Of a DNA stretch of 64,000 nucleotides, positions 34,572 through 43,015 are shown piece by piece (within the stretch, counting starts at the first letter, position 1; every line of letters begins with the position of its first letter). The stretch is from Flammeovirgaceae bacterium UBA2366. GTDB lineage: Bacteria; Bacteroidota; Bacteroidia; Cytophagales; Cyclobacteriaceae. The notes beneath the pieces were generated by a model, which did no database searches, was not told where the DNA came from, and saw only the letters and a program-made list of their open reading frames with translations. The translations under genes were made by a program, and so were the position numbers. Where the stretch lies: NCBI GenBank assembly GCA_002344065.1, contig DDTK01000007.1, forward strand, positions 1-64,000, given 5' to 3'.

Positions 34572-35861
34572 TTATTCAAATAAATCCTTCTGCGTTTCTT
34601 CCTTGGGCTTGTCGGTATACAACGGAAGTTTGTTCAGGTTTTTGGTGAGCAACGCTTCATCCATTTCAATACCTTTTTGTTCGGCATCGGTTTTACGTTC
34701 GCGGATCTCAATCTCCAGCTCCTTGTTGCTGATCTGTCGTGCCCTGCGTTCAATGGGAGGATTAAGTTTTTCAGCCTTTTCAAATTCAATAACCTTGTCG
34801 AGAAAATCTTTTGGCAGATCAGCTTCACTGCGGTACACCAATTCAAAAAATTGCTTGGCAAAAAAGCCATCAATCTGAATTCTTCTTTTCGACAGGTGCA
34901 AAAATTTGCCGATTACCCGGCAAATATTTTCACGCTCCTCAGGGCTCAATTGTTCGGCAAATTCATATTCTTCAATTTTGCGTAATGAAAGAATGATCGG
35001 CTCCAGCGCATCAATGGAAATCACATAAACGGTATAGTCGCTCAGCTTGTATTCAAATTGTGCTACTACCTCTAGTGTGTTAGTTGGAACCACCAGGAAA
35101 ACTTCTCTGCGTACATTTTCTTCCTTTACATACTTGCTTACACTTTCAGCCTGGTTGCGCAGGTAAAGCGGGAAGTTTGAGAGATCATCGCTACCCGGAC
35201 TTTTGGCATCGAATACAATAAACTCATCATTGATCTTTAGAGTATTGTCAGGTTTGCCTTTAAAAGGCACCGACTCCAGATACTCTACACCGTGCTTATT
35301 GCAAATAATTTTTATACGGTTCTTTACATCTGTTTCGTGTTTCGACCACGTTTCTTTTAGTTTTCGTAACCGCTCATACGCGATTTGCTTTTCTTTCTCT
35401 TCTTTATCGCTACGTTCTTTTAATATGTCTTCGCGTAATTTAAAAAGTTGGTTTACAGCCTTATCATACTCGGTTCTCCGTTGCTCTTCTTTGGCCTTAA
35501 GCTGAAGAATTTCTTCCCGTAATCGGCTGGATTCCTTGTCCAATAACTCAGCCTTATTTTTAAACGACTCCTTTTCGTTTGCCAGTTCAGTGCCCCGCTT
35601 CAGGTAGTTATCGTTTTTTTCTTTTAGTACGCTGTTCTCTTTTTGGAATGTGATTTTATCATCGGAGAGCCGTTCAATTGAGCTCTGAAGTTTTTGGTTA
35701 TCAGTCTGTAAAGAACTTACAGATGAAACTAATCGTTGCAGCTCGGCACTGGTTTCAATTAACAGGACGCGAATCCTGCCCCAATGAAACAACCTGTCCC
35801 AAAACGTAAAGGTTTTAAGGTCGGTAAAAAGCTTTTTTATGTTTTCGATGCCACTATCCAT
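34572..35861 (-). CDS. RmuC-like coiled-coil nuclease-fold protein
   Basis: The 429-residue protein has a long coiled coil at about 33-185 (heptads of Leu, Lys, Glu), then a globular domain with a PD-(D/E)xK-type core: Lys203-Pro-Asp205 and FDAK 217-220 (KGKPDNTLKI, EFIVFDAKSPG). The coiled-coil-plus-nuclease layout matches the RmuC family, which limits recombination at inverted repeats. The similarity outside these motifs is weak, so this is RmuC-like rather than rmuC itself. A Lys-rich tail ends the protein. It is monocistronic and no restriction or defence genes are adjacent. Confidence 0.68.
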   Translation of the reverse strand: MDSGIENIKKLFTDLKTFTFWDRLFHWGRIRVLLIETSAELQRLVSSVSSLQTDNQKLQSSIERLSDDKITFQKENSVLKEKNDNYLKRGTELANEKESFKNKAELLDKESSRLREEILQLKAKEEQRRTEYDKAVNQLFKLREDILKERSDKEEKEKQIAYERLRKLKETWSKHETDVKNRIKIICNKHGVEYLESVPFKGKPDNTLKINDEFIVFDAKSPGSDDLSNFPLYLRNQAESVSKYVKEENVRREVFLVVPTNTLEVVAQFEYKLSDYTVYVISIDALEPIILSLRKIEEYEFAEQLSPEERENICRVIGKFLHLSKRRIQIDGFFAKQFFELVYRSEADLPKDFLDKVIEFEKAEKLNPPIERRARQISNKELEIEIRERKTDAEQKGIEMDEALLTKNLNKLPLYTDKPKEETQKDLFE

Positions 35862-36022
35862 AGCTGTAAAGGTAATTCAATTATGCTGATGCTGTGACCA
35901 ATATCAGAAAGGGTAACTGACAAAGTGTGTCATGGCCAAGATGGGGCAAAGAACGCATTGGCTTTCAGCCCCTTATTTGGTAATTTGCAGCTGATTTCAT
36001 CAGTAAAAACACCTATTATTTT

Positions 36023-37261
36023 ATGGTAGAAGCAATTTCGAACAGCCGGGAAGCTATTTTGTTGGAAGATCAATACGGAGCACATAACTATCATCCGCTG
36101 CCGGTAGTGTTAAGCAAGGGTGAAGGTGTGTTTTTATGGGATGTAGAAGGCAAACGGTACTACGATTTTTTGTCGGCATACAGTGCCGTTAACCAGGGGC
36201 ATTGCCACCCGCGTATTATCAACGCATTGATTGAACAAGCCAAGGAACTTACGTTAACCTCGCGTGCATTTTACAATGACAAACTGGGCGTAGCGGAAAA
36301 ATATGTTTGTGAAACGTTCGGTTATCAAAAGGCGCTGTTCATGAACAGCGGTGCAGAAGCCAATGAGACAGCGATTAAGCTTGCCCGTAAATGGGGGTAC
36401 ACCAAAAAAGGCATTCCTGACAATGAAGCGGTTATTGTTGCCGTGAAAAAGAATTTTCATGGTAGAACAACAACCATTATTTCTGCTTCTACTGATCCTG
36501 CGGCTCGAAAAGGCTTTGGGCCCTTCATGCCAGGTTTTGAAATTGTTGATTATGATAATATCCCTGCACTGGAAAAGGCATTAGCCAATCCAAACGTGTG
36601 TGGTTTATGGATTGAACCAATTCAAGGGGAGGCAGGGGTATATGTACCGGCTGATGGTTACCTCAAGGCGGCAGAAAATTTATGCCGTCAGCACAATGTG
36701 TTGCTGATGATGGATGAAATTCAGACAGGGATTGCCCGCACGGGAAAAATGCTGGCCAGTGATCATGAAAATGTTCGAGCAGATTTATTGATTCTGGGAA
36801 AGGCGTTAAGTGGAGGCGTGCTGCCAGTATCAGTAGTGCTTGCCGATGATGAGATTATGCTCGTGATTAACCCGGGTGAACATGGTTCAACGTTTGGTGG
36901 CAACCCGCTATCGGCTGTGGTGTGCATGGAAGCTTTGCAGGTTATTAAGGATGAAAAACTGGCGGAGAATGCCGAGCGATTGGGAGTTATTTTTCGTGAC
37001 CGGATGAAAGCATTGATGACAAAAACCGATAAGGTTACCCTGGTACGGGGTAAGGGTTTACTCAATGCTATTGTGATTAACGATACACCACAAAGCGAAA
37101 CCGCCTGGAATATTTGCGTGGAGTTTGCAAAGAATGGTTTGCTGGCCAAACCGACTCATGGCAATATTATTCGCCTGGCGCCACCACTGGTTATTACTGA
37201 AGAGCAACTTCACGAGTGTTGTGATATCATTGAGAAGGTTGTTATGAATTATAAAAAGTAA
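36023..37261 (+). CDS. rocD: Ornithine--oxo-acid aminotransferase
   Basis: The 412-residue class III PLP aminotransferase has the opening EDQYGAHNYHPLPVVLSKGEG of ornithine aminotransferases. It also has NSGAEANETAIKLARKW, the MMDEIQTGIARTGK aspartate segment and the Schiff-base lysine in ILGKALSGG. It converts ornithine and 2-oxoglutarate to glutamate semialdehyde and glutamate in arginine/proline metabolism, in the cytoplasm. The stop overlaps the ATG of the following short-chain dehydrogenase by one base (TAATG), so they are translationally coupled. Confidence 0.95.
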   Translation: MVEAISNSREAILLEDQYGAHNYHPLPVVLSKGEGVFLWDVEGKRYYDFLSAYSAVNQGHCHPRIINALIEQAKELTLTSRAFYNDKLGVAEKYVCETFGYQKALFMNSGAEANETAIKLARKWGYTKKGIPDNEAVIVAVKKNFHGRTTTIISASTDPAARKGFGPFMPGFEIVDYDNIPALEKALANPNVCGLWIEPIQGEAGVYVPADGYLKAAENLCRQHNVLLMMDEIQTGIARTGKMLASDHENVRADLLILGKALSGGVLPVSVVLADDEIMLVINPGEHGSTFGGNPLSAVVCMEALQVIKDEKLAENAERLGVIFRDRMKALMTKTDKVTLVRGKGLLNAIVINDTPQSETAWNICVEFAKNGLLAKPTHGNIIRLAPPLVITEEQLHECCDIIEKVVMNYKK

Positions 37262-37860
37262 TGCGCATTATTCTTGTCGGCTCCAATGGAACAATCGGCA
37301 GCCATGTGGCGGCCGAACTCGAAAAACGTCATGACGTTATCCGGGCCAGCGCCAATAAAGGTCCACTGAAAGTCAACATCACCTCAGCTTCTTCTATTCG
37401 CAGCATGTACAAGTTTGTCGGAAAGTTTGATGCCGTGGTGTGCACAGCCGGTACGGCCTACTTCGGCCCCTTTCATGTTATGAAAGAGAAAGATTTTTAC
37501 ACGGGTATTAAAAGCAAGCTCATGGGACAAGTAAACCTGGTGATGCTGGGTAAAAATAAAATCAATGAAGGAGGATCATTTACACTGACAACTGGAATTC
37601 TTTATCGCGATCCCGTTCGGGAGGGAGCTGCTTTAAGTATGGTGAACAATGCGGTTCATGGTTTTGTATTGGGTGCAGCTATTGAGTTAAAGAGAAATGT
37701 ACGCATTAATGCCGTCAGTCCGGGCCTGGTGGAAGATTCTGCAGCACAGTTGAGTTCATATTTTCCGGGTCATATCCCTGTGCCGATGTGGAAGGTAGTA
37801 CAAGGGTATGTGAAAAGTGTTGAGGGGTTTGGTACCGGGCAGGTGATTGAGGTTTTATAA
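37261..37860 (+). CDS. Short-chain dehydrogenase/reductase
   Basis: The 199-residue protein is a compact SDR with the nucleotide motif GSNGTIGSH (8-16). The usual YxxxK position is altered: the strand TLTTGILYRDPVREGAALSMVNNAVHGF carries no clear Tyr-x-x-x-Lys. INAVSPGLVEDS is a typical later motif. Short SDRs of this type without the catalytic Tyr-Lys occur and are often annotated only by fold. It is coupled to rocD; a role in the same pathway is possible but unproven. A terminator follows. Confidence 0.85.
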   Translation: MRIILVGSNGTIGSHVAAELEKRHDVIRASANKGPLKVNITSASSIRSMYKFVGKFDAVVCTAGTAYFGPFHVMKEKDFYTGIKSKLMGQVNLVMLGKNKINEGGSFTLTTGILYRDPVREGAALSMVNNAVHGFVLGAAIELKRNVRINAVSPGLVEDSAAQLSSYFPGHIPVPMWKVVQGYVKSVEGFGTGQVIEVL

Positions 37861-37861
37861 A

Positions 37862-37885
37862 AAAGGCCCGCTTCTGCAGGCCTTT
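37862..37885 (+). terminator. Intrinsic terminator after the SDR gene
   Basis: AAAGGCC (37862-37868) pairs with GGCCTTT (37879-37885), loop CGCTTCTGCA, placed immediately after the stop codon at 37860. The A-rich left flank lets it also serve the convergent gene at 37904. Confidence 0.75.
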
Positions 37886-37903
37886 GGAGTAATGTTCAAC
37901 GTG

Positions 37904-38254
37904 TTAATTTTTGCTCGCCATAAACTTTTCAAGCAAGTCAGGCACTTTTTCAAATACGGCTGAAAGGCCTTTGTTTTGGTGTGCATTGATAAAGGTAATC
38001 TGATCGCCACGGGTTACCAGAAAACCAATGGGATCAATACCCAAACCAGCACCGGCTCCGCCACCCTCACCTTGTCCTTCTTTTGGAGAATTTCCGCCAC
38101 CGCCACCGCTGCCAAAACCAAGACCTACCCGGATAACCGGTACACACGTAAATTCACCTAACTGAAAAGAATCACCCACAACCGTTTCAGTTTTTGCCTC
38201 CCGTTGAATGAGCTCAGTCAACTGCTGGAGAAGTTTTTCAAAATTCATTTCCAT
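37904..38254 (-). CDS. GerW (YtfJ) family protein
   Basis: The 116-residue protein shows the family pattern: the opening FEKLLQQLTELI, TETVVGDSFQLGEFTCVPVIRVGLGFGSG, a glycine-rich loop, then GIDPIGFLVTRGDQITFI and the C-terminal VFEKVPDLLEKF. In Bacillus this family (YtfJ/GerW) is linked to spore germination, but homologues occur widely in non-spore-formers with unknown function. The DUF2953-like membrane gene is 4 bases upstream on the same strand, the same pairing as ytfI-ytfJ. Confidence 0.88.
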   Translation of the reverse strand: MEMNFEKLLQQLTELIQREAKTETVVGDSFQLGEFTCVPVIRVGLGFGSGGGGGNSPKEGQGEGGGAGAGLGIDPIGFLVTRGDQITFINAHQNKGLSAVFEKVPDLLEKFMASKN

Positions 38255-38258
38255 AGTT

Positions 38259-38783
38259 TTATTTTTTAGTTAGAAACTGAAGAAAAATCCATAGTAACCT
38301 ACCGGGCCTGTTGAAGATTTCAAGATGGAAGTATACCCGTCCTTCAAAATTTGTTTGAACAAGAAATGGCCCGCGGCTGGCCAGCACGCAAACCGGAGTT
38401 AGCTTTGCATTCAATGTAACATCATCCGTATCCACCAGCAGGGTGCAGCGTTTAATGGTGAAACTTCTAATAGTTCTTTGAACCAGAAAACGCCACGCAG
38501 CAAAAGACTTCCTGAATCCACGATTTCTCTTTTCATCGGGTGCAGACTTTTTCACGGCTGATTTCACTTTCTTTCCCTTTTTCCAGCCGGTGATTGGAAT
38601 CGGAAAACCAAGAAATTTCAACTGTGGTTTCAGGGTTGAGGCGTCAACAAAGAATTTGAATGCCGGAAGTTGCCGTACTTCATAGCGCTGTTCATCGGTG
38701 TCTATGTACAGGACAATTGGAGTAATAAGAAAACCAAGCAGCAGCAGAAACAGGATTCCGATAATCGTTAATGCAACCCACAT
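38259..38783 (-). CDS. DUF2953-like membrane-anchored protein
   Basis: The 174-residue protein has an N-terminal transmembrane helix (about 2-24), then a basic linker (GWKKGKKVKSAVKK) and a beta-rich end. Position next to a GerW-family gene and the overall plan fit DUF2953 (YtfI), although the similarity by eye is weak. It is probably translated with the GerW gene, 4 bases apart. Function unknown. The 222 bases upstream of it hold an 11-base direct repeat CACGCCATGAC (38831, 38853) and nothing else recognisable. Confidence 0.62.
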   Translation of the reverse strand: MWVALTIIGILFLLLLGFLITPIVLYIDTDEQRYEVRQLPAFKFFVDASTLKPQLKFLGFPIPITGWKKGKKVKSAVKKSAPDEKRNRGFRKSFAAWRFLVQRTIRSFTIKRCTLLVDTDDVTLNAKLTPVCVLASRGPFLVQTNFEGRVYFHLEIFNRPGRLLWIFLQFLTKK

Positions 38784-39005
38784 ACTTCAATACTTGAATT
38801 GAGCTCGAAAAGTAGTGGTTGGCATAATTACACGCCATGACATAATACGTGACACGCCATGACTTTGGTCAGCAGTTCTGGTAATACATTTTTACGCGAA
38901 GGGCACATAGTTTGATGAAAGATGGTATAACATTCGGAAGCACTAAACAGCATTTATTTACATGATTCAATTTAGTTAATTTACAGCTCGCCATAAAAGC
39001 TATCC

Positions 39006-39578
39006 ATGTCATCGCATCATTTTGTAAAAGAGGATCAGGAACCGGCATTGGTTATTGCCCATGCTGCTACCATACCGTTCACTGTAGTGCAAGAGTTGCT
39101 GGAGTGGAGCCCGACAGTAATTGCGCTGGAGCATACCTTGCCTGAAGTATTGCTGTGGGGGATAAAATTGGATGTGGTAATTGGTCAACAGAAAAATATT
39201 GATCAGCATGTCCAGCTGCTTAAAGATCAGGTTCCTGTTAAAATATTATCGCATAGCGAAGAAGAAGATCCTTTGCAGACTGCTCTTTACTTTTTAATAG
39301 CTGGAAAATATAATGCGGTTAATGTACTTGGAGTTAACCGTGGAACATTAGAGCTATTTACACCGAAACTCGATGTGGTTACTTTTTTTGAGAACAAGCG
39401 ATGGTCATATGCTCGCTACGGAAAATTTGAAAAGTGGCTTTCGAAAGGAACAAAGATTTCACTTCCTGAAAAGGTAAAGTCTGTTGATGGTTTGAATAAT
39501 TCCGGTGTTGTTTTGCATGATGGAATAATAAAGGTAATGGCTGATTCCCCGTTTTGGATTGGAGAGGGGATTTATTAA
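39006..39578 (+). CDS. Divergent thiamine pyrophosphokinase-like protein
   Basis: The 190-residue protein looks like the TPK catalytic fold of Bacteroidota (EPALVIAHAATIPF, LLEWSPTVIALEH, WGIKLDVVIGQQKNID, SEEEDPLQTALYFLI). The usual IGDFDS motif reads IGQQKN (59-64), so the key Asp residues for magnesium and ATP are missing. The DKTD segment is replaced by SEEEDP and the GxRxDH motif by GVNRGTLELF. It is therefore probably not an active kinase and may bind thiamine or a nucleotide. It converges on the alpha/beta hydrolase, overlapping by 4 bases. Confidence 0.6.
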   Translation: MSSHHFVKEDQEPALVIAHAATIPFTVVQELLEWSPTVIALEHTLPEVLLWGIKLDVVIGQQKNIDQHVQLLKDQVPVKILSHSEEEDPLQTALYFLIAGKYNAVNVLGVNRGTLELFTPKLDVVTFFENKRWSYARYGKFEKWLSKGTKISLPEKVKSVDGLNNSGVVLHDGIIKVMADSPFWIGEGIY

Positions 39579-40252
39579 AGGCCGTATCGACCAATTATTT
39601 TATCCAGATCAACTTTTTCAATAGGATGCGGAGTATTCTCCAATAATCGAAATACCCCATTCGGTAACCAATTGGCAACCTGTTCAGAAAAGGACCGGTC
39701 GGCCATGTCGTCCTGATCGCCAAGACAAACAACAATATGATTGTGTAATGTTTTTAAGTTTTCTTCGGTTAACAATGGCTTGTTTCCCAAATCCGTCATC
39801 ATTTCCCCTGTCTTTTTTAATAATTCTTTCCAATCGTTAGGTGCGTGACGATGCTCCAGAATACGTGCAAAGGCCGGAACTTTCTCCAGAATCTTATCAG
39901 CATTTAGTTTTCGAACTTCTTTTTCAGCCGATTCAGGTGACCAATCGAATTTGGTGCCGAGTGTTACAATTTTCCCGATTCGCTCAGTATGCATTAAAGC
40001 GAACCAAACAGCCACGTATCCTCCCATGCTATACCCAAATACATCAACCTGATTAAGGTTGTGTTTGCTCAAGAATGCCAACACATCATCAGCAAAAATC
40101 TCAATACCAAACGATTTACGAAAAGGCTCACCGGCATGCCCTGAAAAATTCATAGCATAAACTGTTCTTCCGGACCCTTCCAGTTTGTGTTTAAGCGGTT
40201 CAAGTTGTGTGCTGGCGCCTAGTGCGCCATGAAGCAGAAGTACAGGATTCAT
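39575..40252 (-). CDS. Alpha/beta hydrolase
   Basis: The 225-residue protein has the oxyanion-hole HGALGA (8-13), nucleophile Ser75 in GYSMGG, a late Asp in CLGDQDDMAD and a His in NTPHPIEKV. It is a cytoplasmic esterase-, lipase- or thioesterase-like enzyme of unknown substrate. It overlaps the stop of prmC by 4 bases, so the two are translationally coupled. Confidence 0.9.
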   Translation of the reverse strand: MNPVLLLHGALGASTQLEPLKHKLEGSGRTVYAMNFSGHAGEPFRKSFGIEIFADDVLAFLSKHNLNQVDVFGYSMGGYVAVWFALMHTERIGKIVTLGTKFDWSPESAEKEVRKLNADKILEKVPAFARILEHRHAPNDWKELLKKTGEMMTDLGNKPLLTEENLKTLHNHIVVCLGDQDDMADRSFSEQVANWLPNGVFRLLENTPHPIEKVDLDKIIGRYGL

Positions 40253-41112
40253 GCAGGATTCCAGGTTGCGATAACGAATCGGTCTTTGCCGATCATATCT
40301 TTACTTAGTGAAATATGTGAATAGCCTTCAGTTTCAAAAACGGCAGCGGTATTTTCTCCTGATTGGGCATTGATTTCAACAATCACCTTTCCGCCAGGCT
40401 TCAGCACATGTTTGCCGCGTGCCGCAATGGCTTTATAAAAGATCAACGGATCATTGTCCGGAACGAATAAGGCGAGATGTGGTTCATGATCCAGTACATG
40501 TTGTTGCATGGATTGCTTTTCATGTTGTGCAACATAAGGTGGATTGCTAACGATGATGTCAAGTTCTGATACAGGAATGTCATCCTTAAGAATGTCATGC
40601 TTCAGTAAAGTTACCTGTGGCTCCAGTCGCTCAACATTGCTTTTGGCAATGGCTAAGGCTTCATCACTCACATCAGATGCATAAACTTCTGCTTGAGGCA
40701 TCAGCGACTTTAGCGAAATGGCAATGCAACCACTGCCTGTTCCAATATCAAGTATTTTTATCGGGGGTTCGTCAGTTGAAGCCGGTGGCGGAACGGGAAC
40801 AAGTCTTACCAGTTCTTCCGTTTCGGGGCGGGGTATCAACACAGCCGGACTCACCAGAAATCGTTTGCCCATAAATTCTTCATCGCCTAATATGTATTGC
40901 AGTGGTTCATGGCTGTTCAGGCGTGTGGCAATACTGTTTAGCTTCGTTAGCACATCATTCGAAACCCCAATATCCTTTTCCATCAGGATTTCCGTATTGG
41001 ATAAACCCAGCTCATGTTCCAAAACCCTGAAGGCAAGGTGTTGAATTTCTTCAGCCGATTCCTCCAACGTAATCTGTTGTTTGAAATGGGAATAAAGTTT
41101 TTTTGCGTTCAT
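40249..41112 (-). CDS. prmC: Peptide chain release factor N5-glutamine methyltransferase
   Basis: The 287-residue protein has an N-terminal helical domain and an SAM-binding methyltransferase domain with DIGTGSGC (122-129) and the catalytic NPPY (190-193). It methylates the GGQ glutamine of release factors RF1/RF2. It is divergent from ribD across 65 bases. It is an essential-type housekeeping gene; the length agrees with the family. Confidence 0.95.
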   Translation of the reverse strand: MNAKKLYSHFKQQITLEESAEEIQHLAFRVLEHELGLSNTEILMEKDIGVSNDVLTKLNSIATRLNSHEPLQYILGDEEFMGKRFLVSPAVLIPRPETEELVRLVPVPPPASTDEPPIKILDIGTGSGCIAISLKSLMPQAEVYASDVSDEALAIAKSNVERLEPQVTLLKHDILKDDIPVSELDIIVSNPPYVAQHEKQSMQQHVLDHEPHLALFVPDNDPLIFYKAIAARGKHVLKPGGKVIVEINAQSGENTAAVFETEGYSHISLSKDMIGKDRFVIATWNPA

Positions 41113-41177
41113 AGGCTTTGTTAAAATCTTTCTTCGCGAAAACTGTTGTAAGTTTATACCTGCTTGTAAAAGTAATC

Positions 41178-42230
41178 ATGAAGAAGCACGATCACCACCT
41201 GGACGAACTTTTTATGCAGCGCTGCCTTGAACTGGCGGCATTAGGCCGGAGAGCGGTTAGCCCGAATCCGCTGGTGGGGTGTGTTATTGTACATGACAGA
41301 AAAATTATCGGTGAGGGTTGGCACAAAAAATTTGGTGAAGCACATGCGGAAGTAAATGCTGTTGCATCGGTTGTCAATCAAGAATTGTTGCAAGAAAGTA
41401 CGGTGTATGTAAACCTTGAACCTTGCTCTCATTTTGGAAAAACACCACCCTGTGTTGATCTGCTGATTAAACATCGGGTGAAGAAGGTGGTGATTGCCAA
41501 CCTTGACACTCATCCAAAAGTATCGGGTGAGGGAATAAAAAAATTACGGGAAACAGGCATAGAAGTAATCACCGGTATTCTCGATAAGCAAGGCCGTGAA
41601 TTGAATACACGTTTCTTTACGGCTGTTGAAAAAAGGCGTCCATACATTTTATTGAAATGGGCACAAACGGCTGATGGCTTCATGGCCCATGAAAATTACG
41701 ATTCGAAATGGATCAGTAACGAATATTCCCGTCAGTTGGTACATAAATGGAGAAGTGAAGAAGATGGAATTTTGGTAGGTGCAAAAACGGCAAATCATGA
41801 TAACCCACAACTGAATGTGCGGGAGTGGACCGGACAAAACCCAGTTCGTATTGTGGTCGATCGGTTTTTAAAACTAAGCGAGAAGTTGAACGTGTTCGAT
41901 CGAAGTCAGCCAACCATTATTTATAATGTATTGAAGCACGAAGAACATAAAAACCTGATACTGGCCAGAATGGATGAAGCGGATTTTTTGCCACAACTTC
42001 TTCGGGATTTACTCAAACGCGGCATTCACTCGGTAATGGTGGAGGGCGGGGCGCAAACTTTAAAATTCTTTATGGATGCGGGTTTATGGGATGAGGCTCG
42101 TGTTTTCAGTTCTCCAAGAACATTTGGGAAGGGAATTCCCGCGCCACGGTTGAACGGAAAACTTTCTCACACTGAAACCGTAATGAACGATATCTTGTTT
42201 ACTTATCACCCCGTTTATGGAAAAGATTAG
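41178..42230 (+). CDS. ribD: Riboflavin biosynthesis deaminase/reductase
   Basis: From ATG 41178 the protein has 350 residues. The N-terminal deaminase has HAE (56-58) and the zinc cysteines 83 and 92 (PCSHFGKTPPC). The C-terminal reductase (about 150-345) has the DHFR fold (LLKWAQTADGFMA, VMVEGGAQTLKFFMDAGL). It converts the pyrimidine intermediate of GTP cyclohydrolase II to the ribitylamino-uracil precursor in two steps. The next gene (cupin) starts inside its last 14 bases. The frame is open upstream of 41178 but without family similarity. Confidence 0.95.
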   Translation: MKKHDHHLDELFMQRCLELAALGRRAVSPNPLVGCVIVHDRKIIGEGWHKKFGEAHAEVNAVASVVNQELLQESTVYVNLEPCSHFGKTPPCVDLLIKHRVKKVVIANLDTHPKVSGEGIKKLRETGIEVITGILDKQGRELNTRFFTAVEKRRPYILLKWAQTADGFMAHENYDSKWISNEYSRQLVHKWRSEEDGILVGAKTANHDNPQLNVREWTGQNPVRIVVDRFLKLSEKLNVFDRSQPTIIYNVLKHEEHKNLILARMDEADFLPQLLRDLLKRGIHSVMVEGGAQTLKFFMDAGLWDEARVFSSPRTFGKGIPAPRLNGKLSHTETVMNDILFTYHPVYGKD

Positions 42231-42576
42231 CCTCAAAGAAAAATTTGCCAGGTTTTCGGATCATTGGAATCCACGCATTGTAGGAGAACTCAACGGACAG
42301 CAAGTAAAAGTCACTAAATTGAAAGGTGAATTTTTCTGGCATCACCACGAGTACGAGGACGAGCTCTTTTTGATAATTAAAGGAAAGTTGAAAATGGCCT
42401 TTCGTGATAAGACCGTAGAGGTTGGTGAAGGAGAATTTATAATTGTACCCCATGGTGTTGAGCATAAACCTATTGCCGAGGAAGAAGTAGAGGTTTTATT
42501 GTTTGAACCTGCCTCTACCTTAAATACGGGTAATATTATTAATGACAGAACAAAAAGGGTTTTAGATAAGATTTAA
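42217..42576 (+). CDS. Cupin-domain protein
   Basis: The 119-residue protein has the two cupin motifs, FFWHHHEYEDELFLIIKGKLKMAF and GEFIIVPHGVEHKPIAEE, with His and Glu residues placed as metal ligands. Small stand-alone cupins are often dioxygenases or isomerases, or ligand sensors; which one is unknown. Its ATG lies 14 bases before the end of ribD, so the two are coupled. hicB follows after 11 bases. Confidence 0.9.
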   Translation: MEKISLKEKFARFSDHWNPRIVGELNGQQVKVTKLKGEFFWHHHEYEDELFLIIKGKLKMAFRDKTVEVGEGEFIIVPHGVEHKPIAEEEVEVLLFEPASTLNTGNIINDRTKRVLDKI

Positions 42577-42587
42577 TATCTTTAGCT

Positions 42588-42800
42588 ATGAGAAAGTACC
42601 TCGTTATTTATGAAAGGAGTTCTGATGGATACAGTGCATATGTTCCAGATTTACCGGGTTGTACCTCTGCAGGAGAGAGTAAGGAAGATGTCGAACTTAA
42701 TATCATCGAAGCAATAAAACTTCACTTGGAGGTTTTACAGGATGAGGGATTAGAGATACCTCAATCGGTATCAGATTCTGAGATGATTGTGATCTCCTAA
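42588..42800 (+). CDS. hicB: HicB-family antitoxin (minimal)
   Basis: The 70-residue protein has the HicB beta-alpha pattern YLVIYERSSDGYSAYVPDLPG and then SKEDVELNIIEAIKLHLEVL. It lacks a C-terminal DNA-binding domain, so it is a minimal HicB, which neutralises the toxin directly. The hicA reading frame starts one base after its stop codon, an order (hicB before hicA) seen in many Bacteroidota and cyanobacteria. The toxin gene is broken here. It follows the cupin gene by 11 bases. Confidence 0.88.
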   Translation: MRKYLVIYERSSDGYSAYVPDLPGCTSAGESKEDVELNIIEAIKLHLEVLQDEGLEIPQSVSDSEMIVIS

Positions 42801-42801
42801 C

Positions 42802-42990
42802 ATGAAATATCGGGAGATTATCAGAATTATTGAATCAGATGGGTGGTTCCCGGTAAGACAAAAAGGAAGCCACGTAACCTACAAGCACAATTAAAAAAGG
42901 GGAATTGTTACAATCGCGTGCCATCGTTTGTCTGATGAAGTACCTCGAGGAACATTAAATAGTATTCTAAAACAAGCAGAACTAAAATAA
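42802..42990 (+). pseudogene. hicA: hicA toxin gene with an in-frame TAA
   Basis: ATG 42802 opens MKYREIIRIIESDGW, then FPVRQKGSHVTYKHN and a TAA at 42892-42894 (codon 31). The same frame goes on as KRGIVTIACHRLSDEVPRG and LNSILKQAELK up to TAA 42988-42990. Together these form a complete HicA mRNA interferase of 62 codons, including the GSH segment with the catalytic His. The stop sits where Lys, Gln or Thr is expected (KHPxKKGTVTI in intact homologues), so a single substitution inactivated it. It is directly behind an intact hicB. Confidence 0.85.
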
Positions 42991-43015
42991 TACGACCTGT
43001 AAGATTTACGTGACA

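Noticed and set aside
38831..38863. CACGCCATGAC direct repeat as a regulator site or the start of a CRISPR array
   Set aside because: There are only two 11-base copies 22 bases apart, with no further units. It may be chance.
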